A stretch of DNA of 64,000 nucleotides, taken from positions 13,118,383 through 13,182,382 of the forward strand of contig NC_041020.1 of the NCBI RefSeq assembly GCF_004193775.1, written 5' to 3'. The stretch's first letter is position 1. Every line of letters starts with the position of its first letter. The stretch is from Glycine soja (lineage: Eukaryota; Streptophyta; Magnoliopsida; Fabales; Fabaceae). The position numbers and the translations under genes are program-made. Below are positions 33,488-44,933 of this stretch, piece after piece. A model generated the notes under the pieces. It was not told the origin of the DNA, ran no database searches, and was given only the letters and a program-made list of their open reading frames with translations.

Positions 33488-35461
33488 TGTCATACCCTAA
33501 TTTCGTCCGGGGACCATTGTTTGGTGGCATGCAACTTTCGTTTGACCACATCGAGGTACTTGGCACCCATCGTTAGGCAATTCGTGAAGTTCCATGACAT
33601 GCCGGAAATCAAAAGAAAGCATCGTTGCACAATTCGTGGAGTTCCGTGACATGCCGGAAATCAAAAGAAAGCATCGTTGCATAATTCGTGAGGTTTCGTA
33701 ACATTCCAGAAGTAAAAAAAAAAGGGATGGTTGCATAATCCGTAAAGTTTTGTGACATTACGGAAAAAAAACAAGTATCGTTACGTAATCCGTAAGGTTC
33801 TGTAACGTTACGGAAAAAGAATAAGCAAAGAAGGGGGGTGAACTTATCAAGATAGGGGTGTAAATAGCAATTCGAATCTAGGCCCTTCCGGAACATTTTG
33901 GAAGTTGGGTTGCTTAAGGAGGAAGCAACTGGGCGGTAAGCTCCTCCACGTTTTTGAAAAATGGTTTCCGGGGCTTTCGTGGCTTCCGTAATGCTTCCGT
34001 AAAATTTTTGAAAATCTTGGGTAAACATATTCCACTTAACATTGGTGAAAGGGAAGAGAAAAAAGATGAAAATCAAATCCGAAACACTTTCGTAAGGCTT
34101 CCGTAACTTTTCCGTAAAATACGAAAAAGGGGGTGAACTTAGTAATTCGGGTGCGCTTAGAAATCTTCTTCATTATGTCTCTGGGCGGCAAGCACCTCCT
34201 TTTTTTCCTATAAATAGGGGAGGGGGGAACTATTTCAAAAATGTTCAAGACCCCTTGGCTATGCATTTCGGCTATTTTGGGCAAAAAAACACGTTTTCCT
34301 GAAGAAAAATCGAGTCGAAGTGCTTCCGTAAACCCTCCGTAAGCGATTCTGTGGAAATTCTTCATCGTTCTTCGTCGTTCTTCACCGTTCTTCATCCATT
34401 CTTCCTTCTTTCTTTGTTCTTCAACGGGTAAGTTTTTGAATCCGAGACTTTCAATTCATTTCTTGTTTTGTGTACTTTCACTTTAATTTCGTTTACTTTC
34501 AGTTTTCTTTTCTTCCGTTTTTAACGTGCTTTAGTCCTTTACTTAAGTCATTTTCTCGCCTAATCAAAAAATAAAATAAATTTCCACCGATCATTTGAAT
34601 TGTAACATCCGTTAATTTCTGTTAAAATGAAATTCGACCGTTCGGTCATGCCGTAACCACGTTGGAAACCAAAAAGAGGTAAAATAATAATGTAATAATC
34701 AAAAATATCTTTTAGTAAAATAAATCAAAAAAATCAATCGGACGTTTTTCTTTGGGATTTCTCTTTCTTAAATCGAATCGACTAATAACCAAAGTGAAAC
34801 TAAGGCTAAAATCAATTCATAAACCAAACTTTTGTCATCGCCTAAAAAAGCCATTTTCAAAGGTTAAGTGTAGATTTTTAAAAGGCCTAAAATCAATATG
34901 TAACTTTGTTACCTCTTTCAAAAATAAAGAAATCATTAATGGTCCAATGCCTTGATGTTTTCTCACTTTTCAAAAGAATCGAAAGATTGTCTAATGGCCC
35001 AACGCCTTAAATGACCTTTCATTCAATAAAAACTAAAAGATAACTTAACCAAAACGCTTTGTTCACAAAAGAACTACGTAGGTCTGATTTTCTCATCACA
35101 ATTGAGGAATACGTAGGAGCAAAGGGAAACGCCCTTGTCAACCACAAAAAGATCAAAACATAAAAAGGCATAAAAAAGACATAAGAACGTAAAAAGGGAA
35201 AAGAATATAAATTGAAGTCATATTTGCACATTTGATTAAAGGTTGTCGTCTCTTGTGGCGGACGCGTGGGGTGCTAATACCTTCCCCGTGTGTAAATACA
35301 ACTCCCGAACCTTTCACTTAAAGTTTGTAGGCTACGTCTTTTATGGTTTTTCCGACGTTTTCCTCAAATAAACGTTGGTGGCGACTCCGCGCTTATTCCT
35401 TTCTTGGAAGACGCACCCGCGAGCCCCGCGTCGCCCTCCCGCCGAAGGGTAGGTTGCGACA
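33488..35461 (+). mobile_element. Solo LTR (Ogre/Tat-type family) inserted in G2 pol
   Basis: It runs from TGTCATACCC to TTGCGACA, 1974 bp, flanked by a perfect 5-bp duplication 'ggagg' (33483-33487 and 35462-35466). Removing it and one TSD restores continuity with the G1 pol sequence. A TATA box 'cctataaatagggg' lies at about 34207. Five imperfect ~52-bp repeats lie near its start. The first ~450 bp also occur at 9981-10405 beside the Ogre-type element. No coding region or second LTR is present, so it is a recombination product. Confidence 0.9.
33568..33826 (+). repeat. Five ~52-bp imperfect tandem repeats in the solo LTR
   Basis: Units start at about 33568, 33620, 33672, 33726 and 33776. 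Each has the pattern 'rtcgttrc-taatccgtaa' followed by 'gttctgtaacgttacggaa', with partly self-complementary ends (TTACGTAA, CGTTACGG). The same repeat block, inverted, occurs at 10130-10335. Confidence 0.8.
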
Positions 35462-35466
35462 GGAGG

Positions 35467-37230
35467 AAAAGCATAAGCAACTAAATAATTGACAATGTTA
35501 GCAAACCAGGGAGTAGAAGAAGAATCAGAAATACTATACAATATATACAAATGATCATCCGGGAAATCATCCTGAATGGGTGAGTCCTCATCGACACATG
35601 TTTGATCCGACTCAAATGATCAACAACTAAATTTTGTGCTCCGCTCCTATCACGGATCTCCAAGTCAACCTAGGCTTTGAATCAGCCTTCTTCAACAAGT
35701 GCTTTAGAGCTGCATGGTCAGTGTAAACAATAATGCGAGTACCAAGCAAATAAGAACGAAATTTTTCAAGAGCAAAAACTATGGCTAGTAGCTCTTTCTC
35801 AGTAGTAGTATAATTCGCTTGGGCAACATCTAAAGTCCTAGAAGCATAATATATCACCCTAGGAAATTTATCAATTTTCTGAGCAAGGACAGCCCCTAAT
35901 GCATAATTTGATGCATCACACATAAGCTCAAAAGGGGCTGTCCAGTCGGGTGCTTGGATGATGGGGGTGGTAGTCAGTGCTCTTTTGAGGCAATCAAAAA
36001 CCTCTTTGCATTTATCATTAAAGTCAAACTCCACCTCCTTTTGCAACAAGTTGGACAGTGGAAGGGTTGCTTTGCTAAAATCTCTTATAAAGCACCTGTA
36101 GAATCCTGCATGACCAAGAAAAGATCGCACCTCTCGCACGCAAGAGGGGTAAGGCAATTGTGAAATAACAGAAATTTTTGCAGGATCTACTTCAATGCCC
36201 TTATTGGAAATAATGTGGCCTAAAACTATACCTTTCTCAAACATAAAATGACATTTTTCAAATTTTAGAACAAGGTTAGTTTCAATGCATCTATTCAAAA
36301 CCTTTTCCAGACTATCCAAACAAACATCAAAAGAGGATCCATATACAGTGAAATCATCCATAAACACCTCTATGCAATTTTCTAAAAAATTATTGAAAAT
36401 ACTGATCATGCACCGCTGGAAGGTACCAGGGGCATTGCATAGGCCGAAAGGCATCCTCCTATAGGCAAAAGTGCCGAAGGGGCAGGTGAATGTGGTCTTT
36501 TCCTGATCCTCAGGAGCAATAGTGATTTGCATATAACCAAAAAAACCATCAAGGAAACAATAGTGAGATTTACCTGTCAGGCGTTCAAGCATCTGGTCAA
36601 TGAATGGCAGGGAAAAATGGTCCTTTTTGGTAGCCTGGTTCAGCCTCCTATAGTCGATGCAGACTCTCCAACTGTTCTGCACCCGAGTAGGAATCAGCTC
36701 CTCCTTCTCATTTTTCTTCGGGACTACCTGGATGGGACTCACCCATTGGTTGTCAGAGATAGGATAAATGATTTCAACTTGTAAAAGCTTGGTTACCTCC
36801 TTCTTTACTACATCAAGAATCATCGGGTTGAGTCTTCTCTGTGTCTATCTTACTGGTTTAGCCCCATCCTCTAAATTTATTCGATGTATACATGTGGATG
36901 GGCTAATACCAGGAATGTCTGCCAGGGTCCAGCCTATAGCCTTCTTATGCTTCTTGAGAACAGATAACAACTTCTCCTCTTGCTCATCAGCAAGGGAGGC
37001 AGATATAATTACTGGAAAAACTTTTGCTATCATCCAAGTAAGCATATTTTAAATTTGATGGCAGAGGCTTCAATTCTGGTGCGACCGGCTGGATAGTGGT
37101 AGAAAGAGATGGTTTCTCAGCCTGTACCTCATAAAGAAAGTCAGAGGTATGTGTACACCCTGAAACACGGTTAGTTCTATCTGACTCTATAAAATCAATC
37201 TCAAGAGGTAAAACATCACCAGACATGTAA
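35467..37230 (-). pseudogene. G2 reverse transcriptase and RNase H
   Basis: The N-terminal part (37045-36845) reads 'KKHKKAIGWTLADIPGISPS' and reaches a TAG at about 36847. RT continues with 'WRVCIDYRRLNQATKKDHF', 'MPFGLCNAPGTFQRCM' and '[10 protein letters not shown]', the FMDD form of the catalytic motif. RNase H has '[18 protein letters not shown]', '[16 protein letters not shown]' and '[12 protein letters not shown]'. A 31-bp deletion after 'KPRLT' (relative to G1), bounded by TTGA direct repeats, shifts the frame near 35670. The linker to integrase follows in another frame to the solo LTR. Confidence 0.9.
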
Positions 37231-38586
37231 TCAAATCAATTTCAGATTCATTCTCAACATCAAATTCAGGCATATGATCAAGTGCAATTTTAGACTCAAT
37301 GCATGAAGAGTGACAGGCATGCAGATTAGAATAAAGACCACTCATGTATTCATCAACAACATGGTCAATTATTTCAGCACGAAATACAGAAAGATCTTCA
37401 GATGGGTGTTTCATAGCATCGAGAATATTAAAATGAACAGTTATATCACCAAACTCCATAGATAGTGTGCCTGCATATACATCTATCTTAGTTCTAGCAA
37501 TTTTCATAAAGGTTCTGCCTAGAATGATGGGAACTGATCCTTGAGAAAATCCCTCCTCCATATTTAAAATATAAAAATCAACAGGGAAAATCAGTTCACC
37601 AACTCTAACTAAGACATCCTCTATGAAACCAGCAGGATAGGCAACACTTCTATTAGCTAAATGAATTACCACATTAGTTGACACCAAAGGACCTAGAGAT
37701 AGAGAATTAAAAATAGACAGAGGCATAACACTAATAGAAGCTCCTAAATCTAGCATGGCATTGTCAAACTTACTGTTCCCTATAATACAAGGTATGCTGA
37801 ATGTACCTGGATCTTTACATTTTTCAGGGATTTGGGGGACAGATTTACCAATCAATGCGGAGACATTTCTACCCATGCTAATTCTTTCACTTCCTTTAAG
37901 CTTCCGCTTATTAGTGCACAGCTCCTTCAAGAATTTAGCATATCTTGGAATTTGCTTTATTGCATCCAGCAGAGGTATGTTTACCTCTACTTTTCTAAAT
38001 GTTTCCAAGATCTCCTTCTCTGCCTCTTCCATTTTTTTGTTAGGAATTGCTCTTGGAGGGAATGGAAGAGGGATATGTTGCTTCGATAAATCAGAATTAC
38101 CAATGGAAGATTCACCTACACAGAAATTGTTTGGTAACTTACTCTTTAAATTTTTGTCATCATCTTTTACTGGAGTAGAGTGAAGTTGGGCAGGTTTATT
38201 TGTGGATGAGGAAGGTGCTACTGGTTGAGGTTCTTGACACTGCTTTCCCGACCTCAATGAAATGGCACTCATGTTTTTGGGATTTTGGACAGATTGAGAA
38301 GGTAGCTTGTCAGAATTCTGGGACTGTTGTTAATTTAACTGTGTAGCCAATTATCCCATCTGATTAGTTAAGCTCTGAATGGAAGCTCTAGTCTCTTGTT
38401 GAAACTGCATGTTTTGCATAGTCATTTGCCTCACAAGTTCTTTAAGGGAAGGTTGCGGAGGAGACTCAACTGTTTGCTGTTTGTGGGGCTGTTGCTATTG
38501 TTGGATTGGTGGAGGAACGTATGGTCTGCTTGGGCCAGCAACATTTTGGAAGGAAGGAGTAGGTTGCTATTGTTGTTGTTGAGGGC
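37187..38586 (-). pseudogene. G2 gag end and protease
   Basis: The open part (38272-37187) starts 'MSAISLRSGKQCQEPQPVA', a serine/proline-rich gag tail, and reaches protease: 'FDNAMLDLGASISVMPLSIF' (active site D-L-G-A), 'VPIILGRTFMKIARTKIDV'. Upstream, 38586-38273 continues in the same frame with glutamine-rich sequence and several single stops. It is separated from the rest of gag by the 908-bp solo LTR. Gag and protease share one frame, as expected for the lineage. Confidence 0.85.
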
Positions 38587-38591
38587 TAGAT

Positions 38592-39499
38592 TGATGGAAG
38601 CTTCCTTGTGGGGCTTCTATGGAGGCTGGATCTTTGAGCTTCAATGAGGTCCTTTAATGGTGATTTTCCACCATGGAGATGCAGTGGAAGACAAAGGAGA
38701 AGAGGTGAGAGGAGGCGCCATCCACTAGGGAATAAGCCATGGAAGAAGGAGCTTCACCACCAAGATGAGCCTTGGATAAGAAGCTTGGAGAGGATGCTTC
38801 AATGGAGGAAAAGAAAGAGGTAGAGAAAGAGAGAGGGGGGAGCACGAAATTGAAGGAAGAAAAAGGGAGAGAAGTTGAACTTTGAGTTGTGTCTCACAAG
38901 ACTCTCATTCATCAAAGTTGCAACAAGTGTTACACATGCTTCTATTTATAGACTCGGTAGCTTCCTTGAGAAGCTTTCTTGAGAAAAATTCCTTGAGAAG
39001 CTTCTTTGAGAAAGCTTCCTTGGCAAGCTAGAGCTTAGCTACACACACCCCTCTCATAACTAAGCTCACCTCCTTGAGAAGCTTCCTTGAGAAGATTCCT
39101 AAAGAAGCTATAGCTTAGCTACACACACCTTTCTAATAGCTAAGCTCACCTCCTTGAGATGAGAAGCTAGAGTTTAGCTACACACCCCCTATAATAGCTA
39201 AGCTCACCCCCATGACATAATACATGAAAAAACAAAAAAAGTCCCTACTACAAAGACTACTCAAAATGCCTCGAAATACAAGGCTAAAAACCTATACTAC
39301 TAGAATGGCCAAAATACAAGGCCTAAACGAAGGAAAAACCTATTCTAATATTTACAAAGATGAGTGGATCCAACCTTGACCCATGGGCTCAAAAATCTAC
39401 CCTAAGGTTCATGAGAACCCTAGGGCCTTCTTTAGTAGCTCTAGCCCAAGGCTCTTGGAGTCTTCTATCGAATACCCTTGGGGGGTAGGATTGCATCAT
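38592..39499 (-). mobile_element. Solo LTR (second family) in G2 gag
   Basis: On the minus strand it runs from TGATGCAATCC to CTTCCATCA, 908 bp, flanked by 'tagat' (38587-38591) and 'tagac' (39500-39504), a 5-bp duplication with one mismatch. A TATA box 'tctataaatagaagc' reads on the minus strand at about 38955. Removing it rejoins the gag sequence 'NLRW' to the Q-rich tail. Several repeats of 'ctcaaggaagctt' and of 'gtgtgtagctaagct' fill its U3. I cannot name the family; no internal region is present. Confidence 0.85.
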
Positions 39500-39504
39500 A
39501 GACC

Positions 39505-40708
39505 ATCTGAGATTAGGGTGATTCCTCCATCCGAGATTGTATCTATTGCTGGAGAGGTCATAATTGTTCTCCTGTGGTTGATTTTCCTGCTGAGGTTGAG
39601 GAGGTCTGTTGTAAATGTTTACAGCATAAGCTTCAGGCTGCTTAATTGATCCAGGTTGCTGCATAGAAGGGCAAAGGTCTGTATGGTGGTCAGCAAAGGA
39701 GCATAAACCACAGACTCTTGCGACAGGAACAGAATTTTGATTCAAGGCCAGTTGGGTTACCAGGTTAACCAATGCATCTAGTTTACCTTTAAGCTTCTTG
39801 GTTTCAGCTGATGAAGATGAATTCGTGGCTACTTCATGCACTCCTCTAATGACAATAGCATCATTTTTGGCACTAAATTGCTAGGAGTTGGAAGCCATCT
39901 TCTCAATTAAATTCCTGGCTTCAACAGGGGTCATGTCTCCAAGGGCTCCACCACTGGCAGCATTTATCATGCTTCTCTCCATGTTACTGAGTCCTTCATA
40001 AAAATATTGGAGAAGAAACTGCTCCAAAATCTGGTGGTGAGGGCAACTGGCACATAGTTTTTTAAATCTCTCCCAATATTCATATAGGCTCTCTCCACTG
40101 AGTTTCCTAATGCTTGAAATATCCTTTCTGATGGTCGTGGTCCTGGAAGCAAGGAAAAAATTTTCTAAGAATACTCTCTTGAGGTCATCCAAGCTCGTGA
40201 TGGATCATGGAGCAAGGTAATAAAGCCAGTTCTTTGCCACTCCCTCTAAAGAATGAGGAAAGGCCTTCAGAAATATATGATCCTCCTGGACATCTGGGGG
40301 TTTCATGGTGGAGCAGACAATATGGAATTCTTTCAGATGTTTGTGTGGGTCTTCACCTGCAAGGCCATGAAACTTTGGAAGCAAATGGATCAGTCCAGTT
40401 TTAAGAACATATGGGACATCCTCATCAGGGTACTGGATGCACAGGCTTTCATAGGTGAAATCATGTGCAGCCATTTCCCTTAGAGTCCTCTCACGGGGTG
40501 AAGGTTGTGTCATGTTCTCAGAATGTTCAAAATTATAATGCTCAAAATCAGGATGTTCAAAATCACCAATAACAGAATGCACAGACTCTCTAGTAACAGA
40601 ATGCTCAGGATGCTCAAAAGGTATAAAATGATGTCTAACTAATCTATGAAATGTCCTATCTATCTCAGGATCAAAGGGTTGTAAGTCAGATGGATTGCCT
40701 CTAGTCAT
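39505..40708 (-). pseudogene. G2 gag, main part
   Basis: It starts at ATG 40708 ('MTRGNPSDLQPFDPEIDRTF'). The capsid-like domain includes 'KFHGLAGEDPHKHLKEFH', 'LKAFPHSLEGVAKNWLYYL', 'RKLSGESLYEYWERFKKL' and 'QILEQFLLQYFYEGLSNMER'. A CCHC-like knuckle 'CGLCSFADHHTDLC' lies near 39705. Single stops at about 40202 and 39878 break an otherwise continuous frame. The sequence passes into the solo LTR after 'HPNLRW'. This is the only gag copy of the G1/G2 family here, as G1's lies in an assembly gap. Confidence 0.9.
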
Positions 40709-41540
40709 ACACTACATTCAGCATGCATAACTAGTTACCTTCTTATGCAAGTAACAGTGTAGGTTTGAACTACAACTACCATTAAATGATATCCAAATGA
40801 CTTGAAATTTTGTGAACAACCTTATAAAATGATGAGAAGATAGAACAAAAAATTTCAAACGAAAATTCAAAGTCTAACTATAGAAGCTAAAAATGATAAG
40901 TTAAGAAAAATAAGAGAATAATACTTGGAAAATAAAAAAAATTGATAGAATCGCAATTTTTGGAAGAAGGAGACCTCAGCCAGCCTACGTTGGGCTTCCA
41001 TGGCATGGGAGATTTTTTTCTACCCCAAATACATATATAATAATAGCGATTCTGATAACCAGAGCAAAAGTTATGACCGTTTGAAGTTTTGACAAAAATC
41101 AAATTTTCTACTTTTTTGGAACTTTCAAATCTGACCAAACTAAGGGCTCCAGCTATTTTTCCCACAAAATATGGATCAAAAGAAGTGACCACAAAAAAAA
41201 TTCAGTCAAAAATAACAACTATAGCTATCAAAACAAAAAATCCTAATTAATTCAGCAAGTGTGGTCTCTAAATTTGTCGCTAAGGGATTTGCACTACTGC
41301 CCTGTTTTCCAGTTCAACAAAAGTGATCGCTAAATCCGTCGCAACGCACTATTCTCAGCAAAATACAAAAACTGCAACAGGAGAAGCGCTTAACAGAAAA
41401 ACTAAAATAGAACACATACTAAACAAAATAACAAGATGTTAAACAACACTAACACAATACTAACATAACACGAAAGCATTAAACGCAAAACAACTAAACA
41501 TAAAACACGAATCACTAGCTATTATGAACCTTTGGACACT
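40709..41540 (-). other. G2 5' leader
   Basis: Non-coding sequence between PBS and gag. The part nearest the PBS matches the G1 leader (46105-46435), including 'attcagtcaaaaataacaac' at about 41200. No ORF is supported. Confidence 0.65.
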
Positions 41541-41560
41541 GCTCCCCGGCAACGGCACCA
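41541..41560 (-). other. G2 primer-binding site
   Basis: The minus strand reads 'tggtgccgttgccggggagc', differing by one base from the Athila-lineage PBS seen in G1, which is complementary to tRNA-Asp. It lies four bases from the LTR end. Confidence 0.8.
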
Positions 41561-41564
41561 AATT

Positions 41565-42333
41565 TGATCGAGGACGTACCCGAATCAAATAAACATTAAA
41601 ATGCAGTAACTTAGAAGTGATCCTAGGTCGTTTCCCAACGAGCAATGATAAACCAAATGTTCATAATATACTTGCAGTAACAGTAACAATGAGGGGGTTG
41701 TTTGTTGTGTGAATTAAAGAACAAGGAAACTGGAATACAAAATTAATAATAGTAAAAACGTGTTGTTTCCTCTGATTTAGAAGCCATTCTCTTGTCCTAG
41801 GTTATGAAGAATTTGTCCCTAACAGTTAACCACTTAATCCAACCCTATTTTAATTTACTAAGCGAAAATCAATTTAGGGCTGTCAATATGTGATTAAGCA
41901 ACACATACACCAATTAACCCCTTGTTCATTAAGCACAATCGCAATTTAAGCACAGAGGCAATTAATCGAACACGAAGCGTGCACAGATTAACAGAACGCA
42001 TGTGGGTTAATTGGTGAAGGGAAAACTGCCAAGAAGCTACATTATAAACAGAACCTCGAAGAGAGTTAAGCTTCACCCTCAGAAGGAAACAACACCAGAA
42101 ATTTAGCCTTCCATAATTTCAACCAAAAACAGAAAATGCAATTGAAACTAAAGACAGAAATGTAAATGAAACTGGAAATAGAAATGAGAATGAAACTAAA
42201 GCAGAACGTAAATGAAACTAAAGGTAGAAGAAGAAATAAAAACGAAATTGCAATTAGAAGCAGAGAATCGAAAAGTGCATTACGTGAACAATAGAAATAA
42301 GCTCAAAAACGTAAAACCCTAAACCCTATGCTC
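41565..42333 (-). mobile_element. G2 5' LTR, truncated
   Basis: It matches the left LTR (29544 to about 30320) with few differences, then stops at 'aaccctatgctc' where the left LTR continues for some 375 bp more. The breakpoint at about 42333 is not an LTR terminus, so the LTR start, its TSD and the rest of copy C were removed by a deletion. Confidence 0.85.
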
Positions 42334-42602
42334 TGTGTTAATCTCCAAATCGATGGGGATCAAATCACCTGCAGTAGATCTTCTTTGCATACAAGAGAAA
42401 TAGAATAACAGTTATCCAGTTCAAAAGAACAATAAATTTGTACAGTAACTAAAATATGAACAAAAAGAATTGATGAATCAAAGAGAAAAATATAAACCAA
42501 TACAGTAAAACTGAACTGAACTTGCTTATATTCAAGGGAAATGAAACCCCTGCAGTTACTTTTTCTCCAATTTTCAACAAATATATTCAAGGGAAATGAA
42601 AC
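42334..42602 (+). other. Unassigned segment with an internal direct repeat
   Basis: No protein or LTR family is recognised. A stretch 'atattcaagggaaatgaaac' occurs at about 42529 and again at 42584. It lies between a broken G2 LTR and a broken Calypso-type LTR, so it may be filler or part of a further element. Confidence 0.5.
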
Positions 42603-43795
42603 ACCGGAAAGTGCACCAGGTCATCAAGTATTTAAAATTAAAACGGAGTGATCTGAGTATCGAACTTAGGGAACTTGCTTATTAGACAGATTTTTATTCA
42701 AAATTAAGGCATTGTTGGAACAACATTGATAAACTATGGTTAAAAACAGAAATAAACTACTTTTATGGTAAAAACAATAAATGCAAGTAAAAGTTGACAG
42801 CAATAGGTAAAAAGCGTTGGGTCTTTCTAACAAACATACTGATGCATATTAAGATATTTCTCTAATCAATCATGCTTTTGTGTTCTATGTTGTAACCTAA
42901 AATACTAAACCTTAATCCCTCATAAGTTTAGACTAATTTAACCTAAGCTTCGTCTGCAGATACCTCTTATAAGACTAGGCTTAACTTAAATAGCATTATC
43001 GTAACAGCATATTCAGAAAATCAAAACCCCAACAATCCATCCCTGGTAATGTGGTTATTCAGTCCTTCTTCTATCAAGTTCTAAGGCAACAGTACATTTC
43101 CCAATGCTAAAGTCACCTAACTGTACACACAAATGGGTGATCAGACCAAGAGCATGCAGAAATTAAGCATCGAACACATAAAACACAATTAATTAGATAT
43201 TAAAGTAATTACATCAGTTGTTCCTTAGAAATCCCCAACAAGGGTGTTTAACCAGCCATTACAAAAAACCCCTAACACAGATGAGATTGAGAGTACATAA
43301 TAATTATTCCTTACACAAGAAAGGGGATCCCTCCTCCTCTTCTCAGCACCTCACAATCACTCTACAGCTCACTAATCTCTCTCTAATTGAAGAACCCTGG
43401 GCTTCTCTGCACAGCTGCTCCTCTTTGCTGCCTCCAAAGCACTATTCTCGAAGTCTGTGCCAAAATATGTAGCTCTGGTCTCTCACACTCGTACCCTAAT
43501 TCTGACAATTCAAGCTTAAATAGGCTTAGCGTGAGTTAGTGGATTTGAGCTTAGCGTTAGTCATGCGTTGAGCCTGGCTAAAGACAACCATTGCGCTTCA
43601 CGATTTTAGCCTCTTTTGACCTGAAATTGTGTAAATTTTATCATTAAAACACATGGGAGATACTCTAGAGATAGCTATAACAATAAAACAAGATTTATTT
43701 ACAAATCCCTACAAAATAACTATAAATTGGGGGAAACTATACAAATTTTGGAAAATGTTTTCTATACCAAAGTTAGTCGTATAAGACGACTAACA
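42603..43795 (-). mobile_element. Calypso-type LTR (solo or truncated)
   Basis: The minus strand starts 'tgttagtcgtcttatacgac', with a perfect TTAGTCG/CGACTAA inverted repeat, and follows the LTR at 18686-20099 to 'ggtgcactttccgg' near 42603, short of the expected 'gaaaccgaaca' end. GCTTAGC-type motifs recur at 43526-43560. The flank beyond 43795 is MULE pseudogene, not SIRE env, so this is a separate insertion from the element at 18686. Confidence 0.75.
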
Positions 43796-44583
43796 TCTTT
43801 TGAACTATGAATGGATAACATCTTCCAATGTACATGAATGGACTTCAAGGGAATGAAGCCATATATACTAATAAATTGTTTAAGTTCACAAGCACATGGT
43901 AGACCGTGAGTAATTCTATGTGTGCAGTCACAAGCAAAACTATCAGTACCTATGGAGTCAACCCGATGCAACTCATGGAAAATGATGTCTTATGCTTCTC
44001 TTAATACAAAGTTGTGTAACTTCTTATACACTAGAGAATTAAACTTGTGCTCAACCACATTTATGCTTTTATGAAACAAAGCCTTAATCATCGCCCCGAT
44101 GTCAAATAATTGGTGTACCTATTTGTTGTTGTGTTTCCAAGATGCATCACATGATCACAACCCACACTTGTACAAATTTTTCCTTAAAAGGCGTCAACCA
44201 TGTATTTTGGACACAATAAAAAAATATTTTATAAAGTGTGCATCGATTTGTAAAGCTTTTTAGGCATTCATTATATGATTCTTCATCCGGAGACTACAAC
44301 AATAGTTCCAAACACCCATGATATTTTGTCACTCGTTAACCTTATCCACGAGGATTTTGCATTTTGCACTGAGATTCTTTGTAATGTGGAACACACATAA
44401 CAAGTTGGTTGAAGAAGGAAATAGTCTCCAATGCATTCATGAAAGCAAATCCCATTCACTAACAATAACCTAAGGCAACACGTCATCTTTGACAAACAAT
44501 CCTTTCACCTTACTTAAAGTCCATTCAAAATTATTCGTTCCCTCATAATTTAAATAAGTCAAGGCAACAATCAAAGTCATGTT
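43796..44583 (-). pseudogene. MULE/FAR1-like transposase, C-terminal half
   Basis: The minus strand reads 'MTLIVALTYLNYEGTNNFEW' at about 44580, a core MULE transposase segment, and later a SWIM zinc finger 'CDCTHRITHGLPCACELKQF' (around 43880-43940) followed by 'IPLKSIHVHWKML'. Stops and frame changes are frequent (for example just after 'KDDVLP'). It is cut at 43795 by a Calypso-type LTR and at 44584 by SIRE copy D. The N-terminal half lies at 61609-62190 on the same strand. Either a Mutator-like element or a domesticated FAR1-type relic is possible. Confidence 0.8.
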
Positions 44584-44933
44584 TGTAGAAGCATATGTTA
44601 TATGAAGTTTTGATGATGCCAAAGATGAAAGCTACTCAGGATTGATCAAAGTCAAGATCACAAGAATTCAAGAGAAACGATGAACTATTAGTCTATATAA
44701 TGTTAAAAGAATTCCTTAAAAGTGATTGCACAGGTTTGACCATAGGTTAATTTTTCAAAAACATCTTATAAAAGTTTTTAAGCAAAACTCTTTTTGTGAA
44801 AATCTGATTTTCTCTCTGGCCACATATTTGTAATCGATTACCAGTGAGGAAATTTTAAAAATAACTCCCAAAAGTCACAATTGATCACAAGATTTTTAAA
44901 GGCCACCAAAGGCCTATAAATAGGTGACGTGGG
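44584..44933 (+). mobile_element. Copy D 5' LTR, part 1
   Basis: It starts 'tgtagaagcatatgttatatg' and ends 15-20 bp after a TATA box 'cctataaataggtgac' (about 44913). Against the 3' LTR it has an inverted segment at 44776-44819 and lacks about 250 bp that carry most of the TAATCGATTA boxes. Only one box, near 44830, remains. The last five bases, gtggg, are the TSD of G1. Confidence 0.85.

Larger units (their letters stand above)
29544..42333 (-). mobile_element. Athila-lineage env-less gypsy element G2 (Diaspora-like), right LTR truncated
   Basis: Minus-strand order: 5' LTR (41565-42333, truncated), PBS, leader, gag, protease, RT, RNase H, integrase, long 3' non-coding region, PPT and a full 3' LTR (29544-30697). 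There is no env-like ORF between integrase and the 3' LTR, as in G1. It is inserted in copy C RT; 'ctcaa' at 29539-29543 is the only visible TSD copy because the other end was lost. Two solo LTRs lie within it. The PBS near 41541 and the gag-pol order indicate the Athila lineage; the name Diaspora is my inference. Confidence 0.75.

Noticed and set aside
38654..38845. Small minus-strand ORF with a serine-rich start in the 908-bp solo LTR
   Set aside because: It lies in the transcribed part of an LTR and matches no known protein domain. A conserved LTR-encoded peptide is possible but unsupported.
29881..42076. Two near-identical 60-codon ORFs at 29881-30063 and 41894-42076
   Set aside because: They are the same place in the two G2 LTRs, and are explained by the LTR repeat.
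42603..43795. 5' LTR of the Calypso-like element at 18686-24840
   Set aside because: The outer flank is MULE sequence and not SIRE env, and the 'ataag' TSD copy is absent, so it is another insertion.
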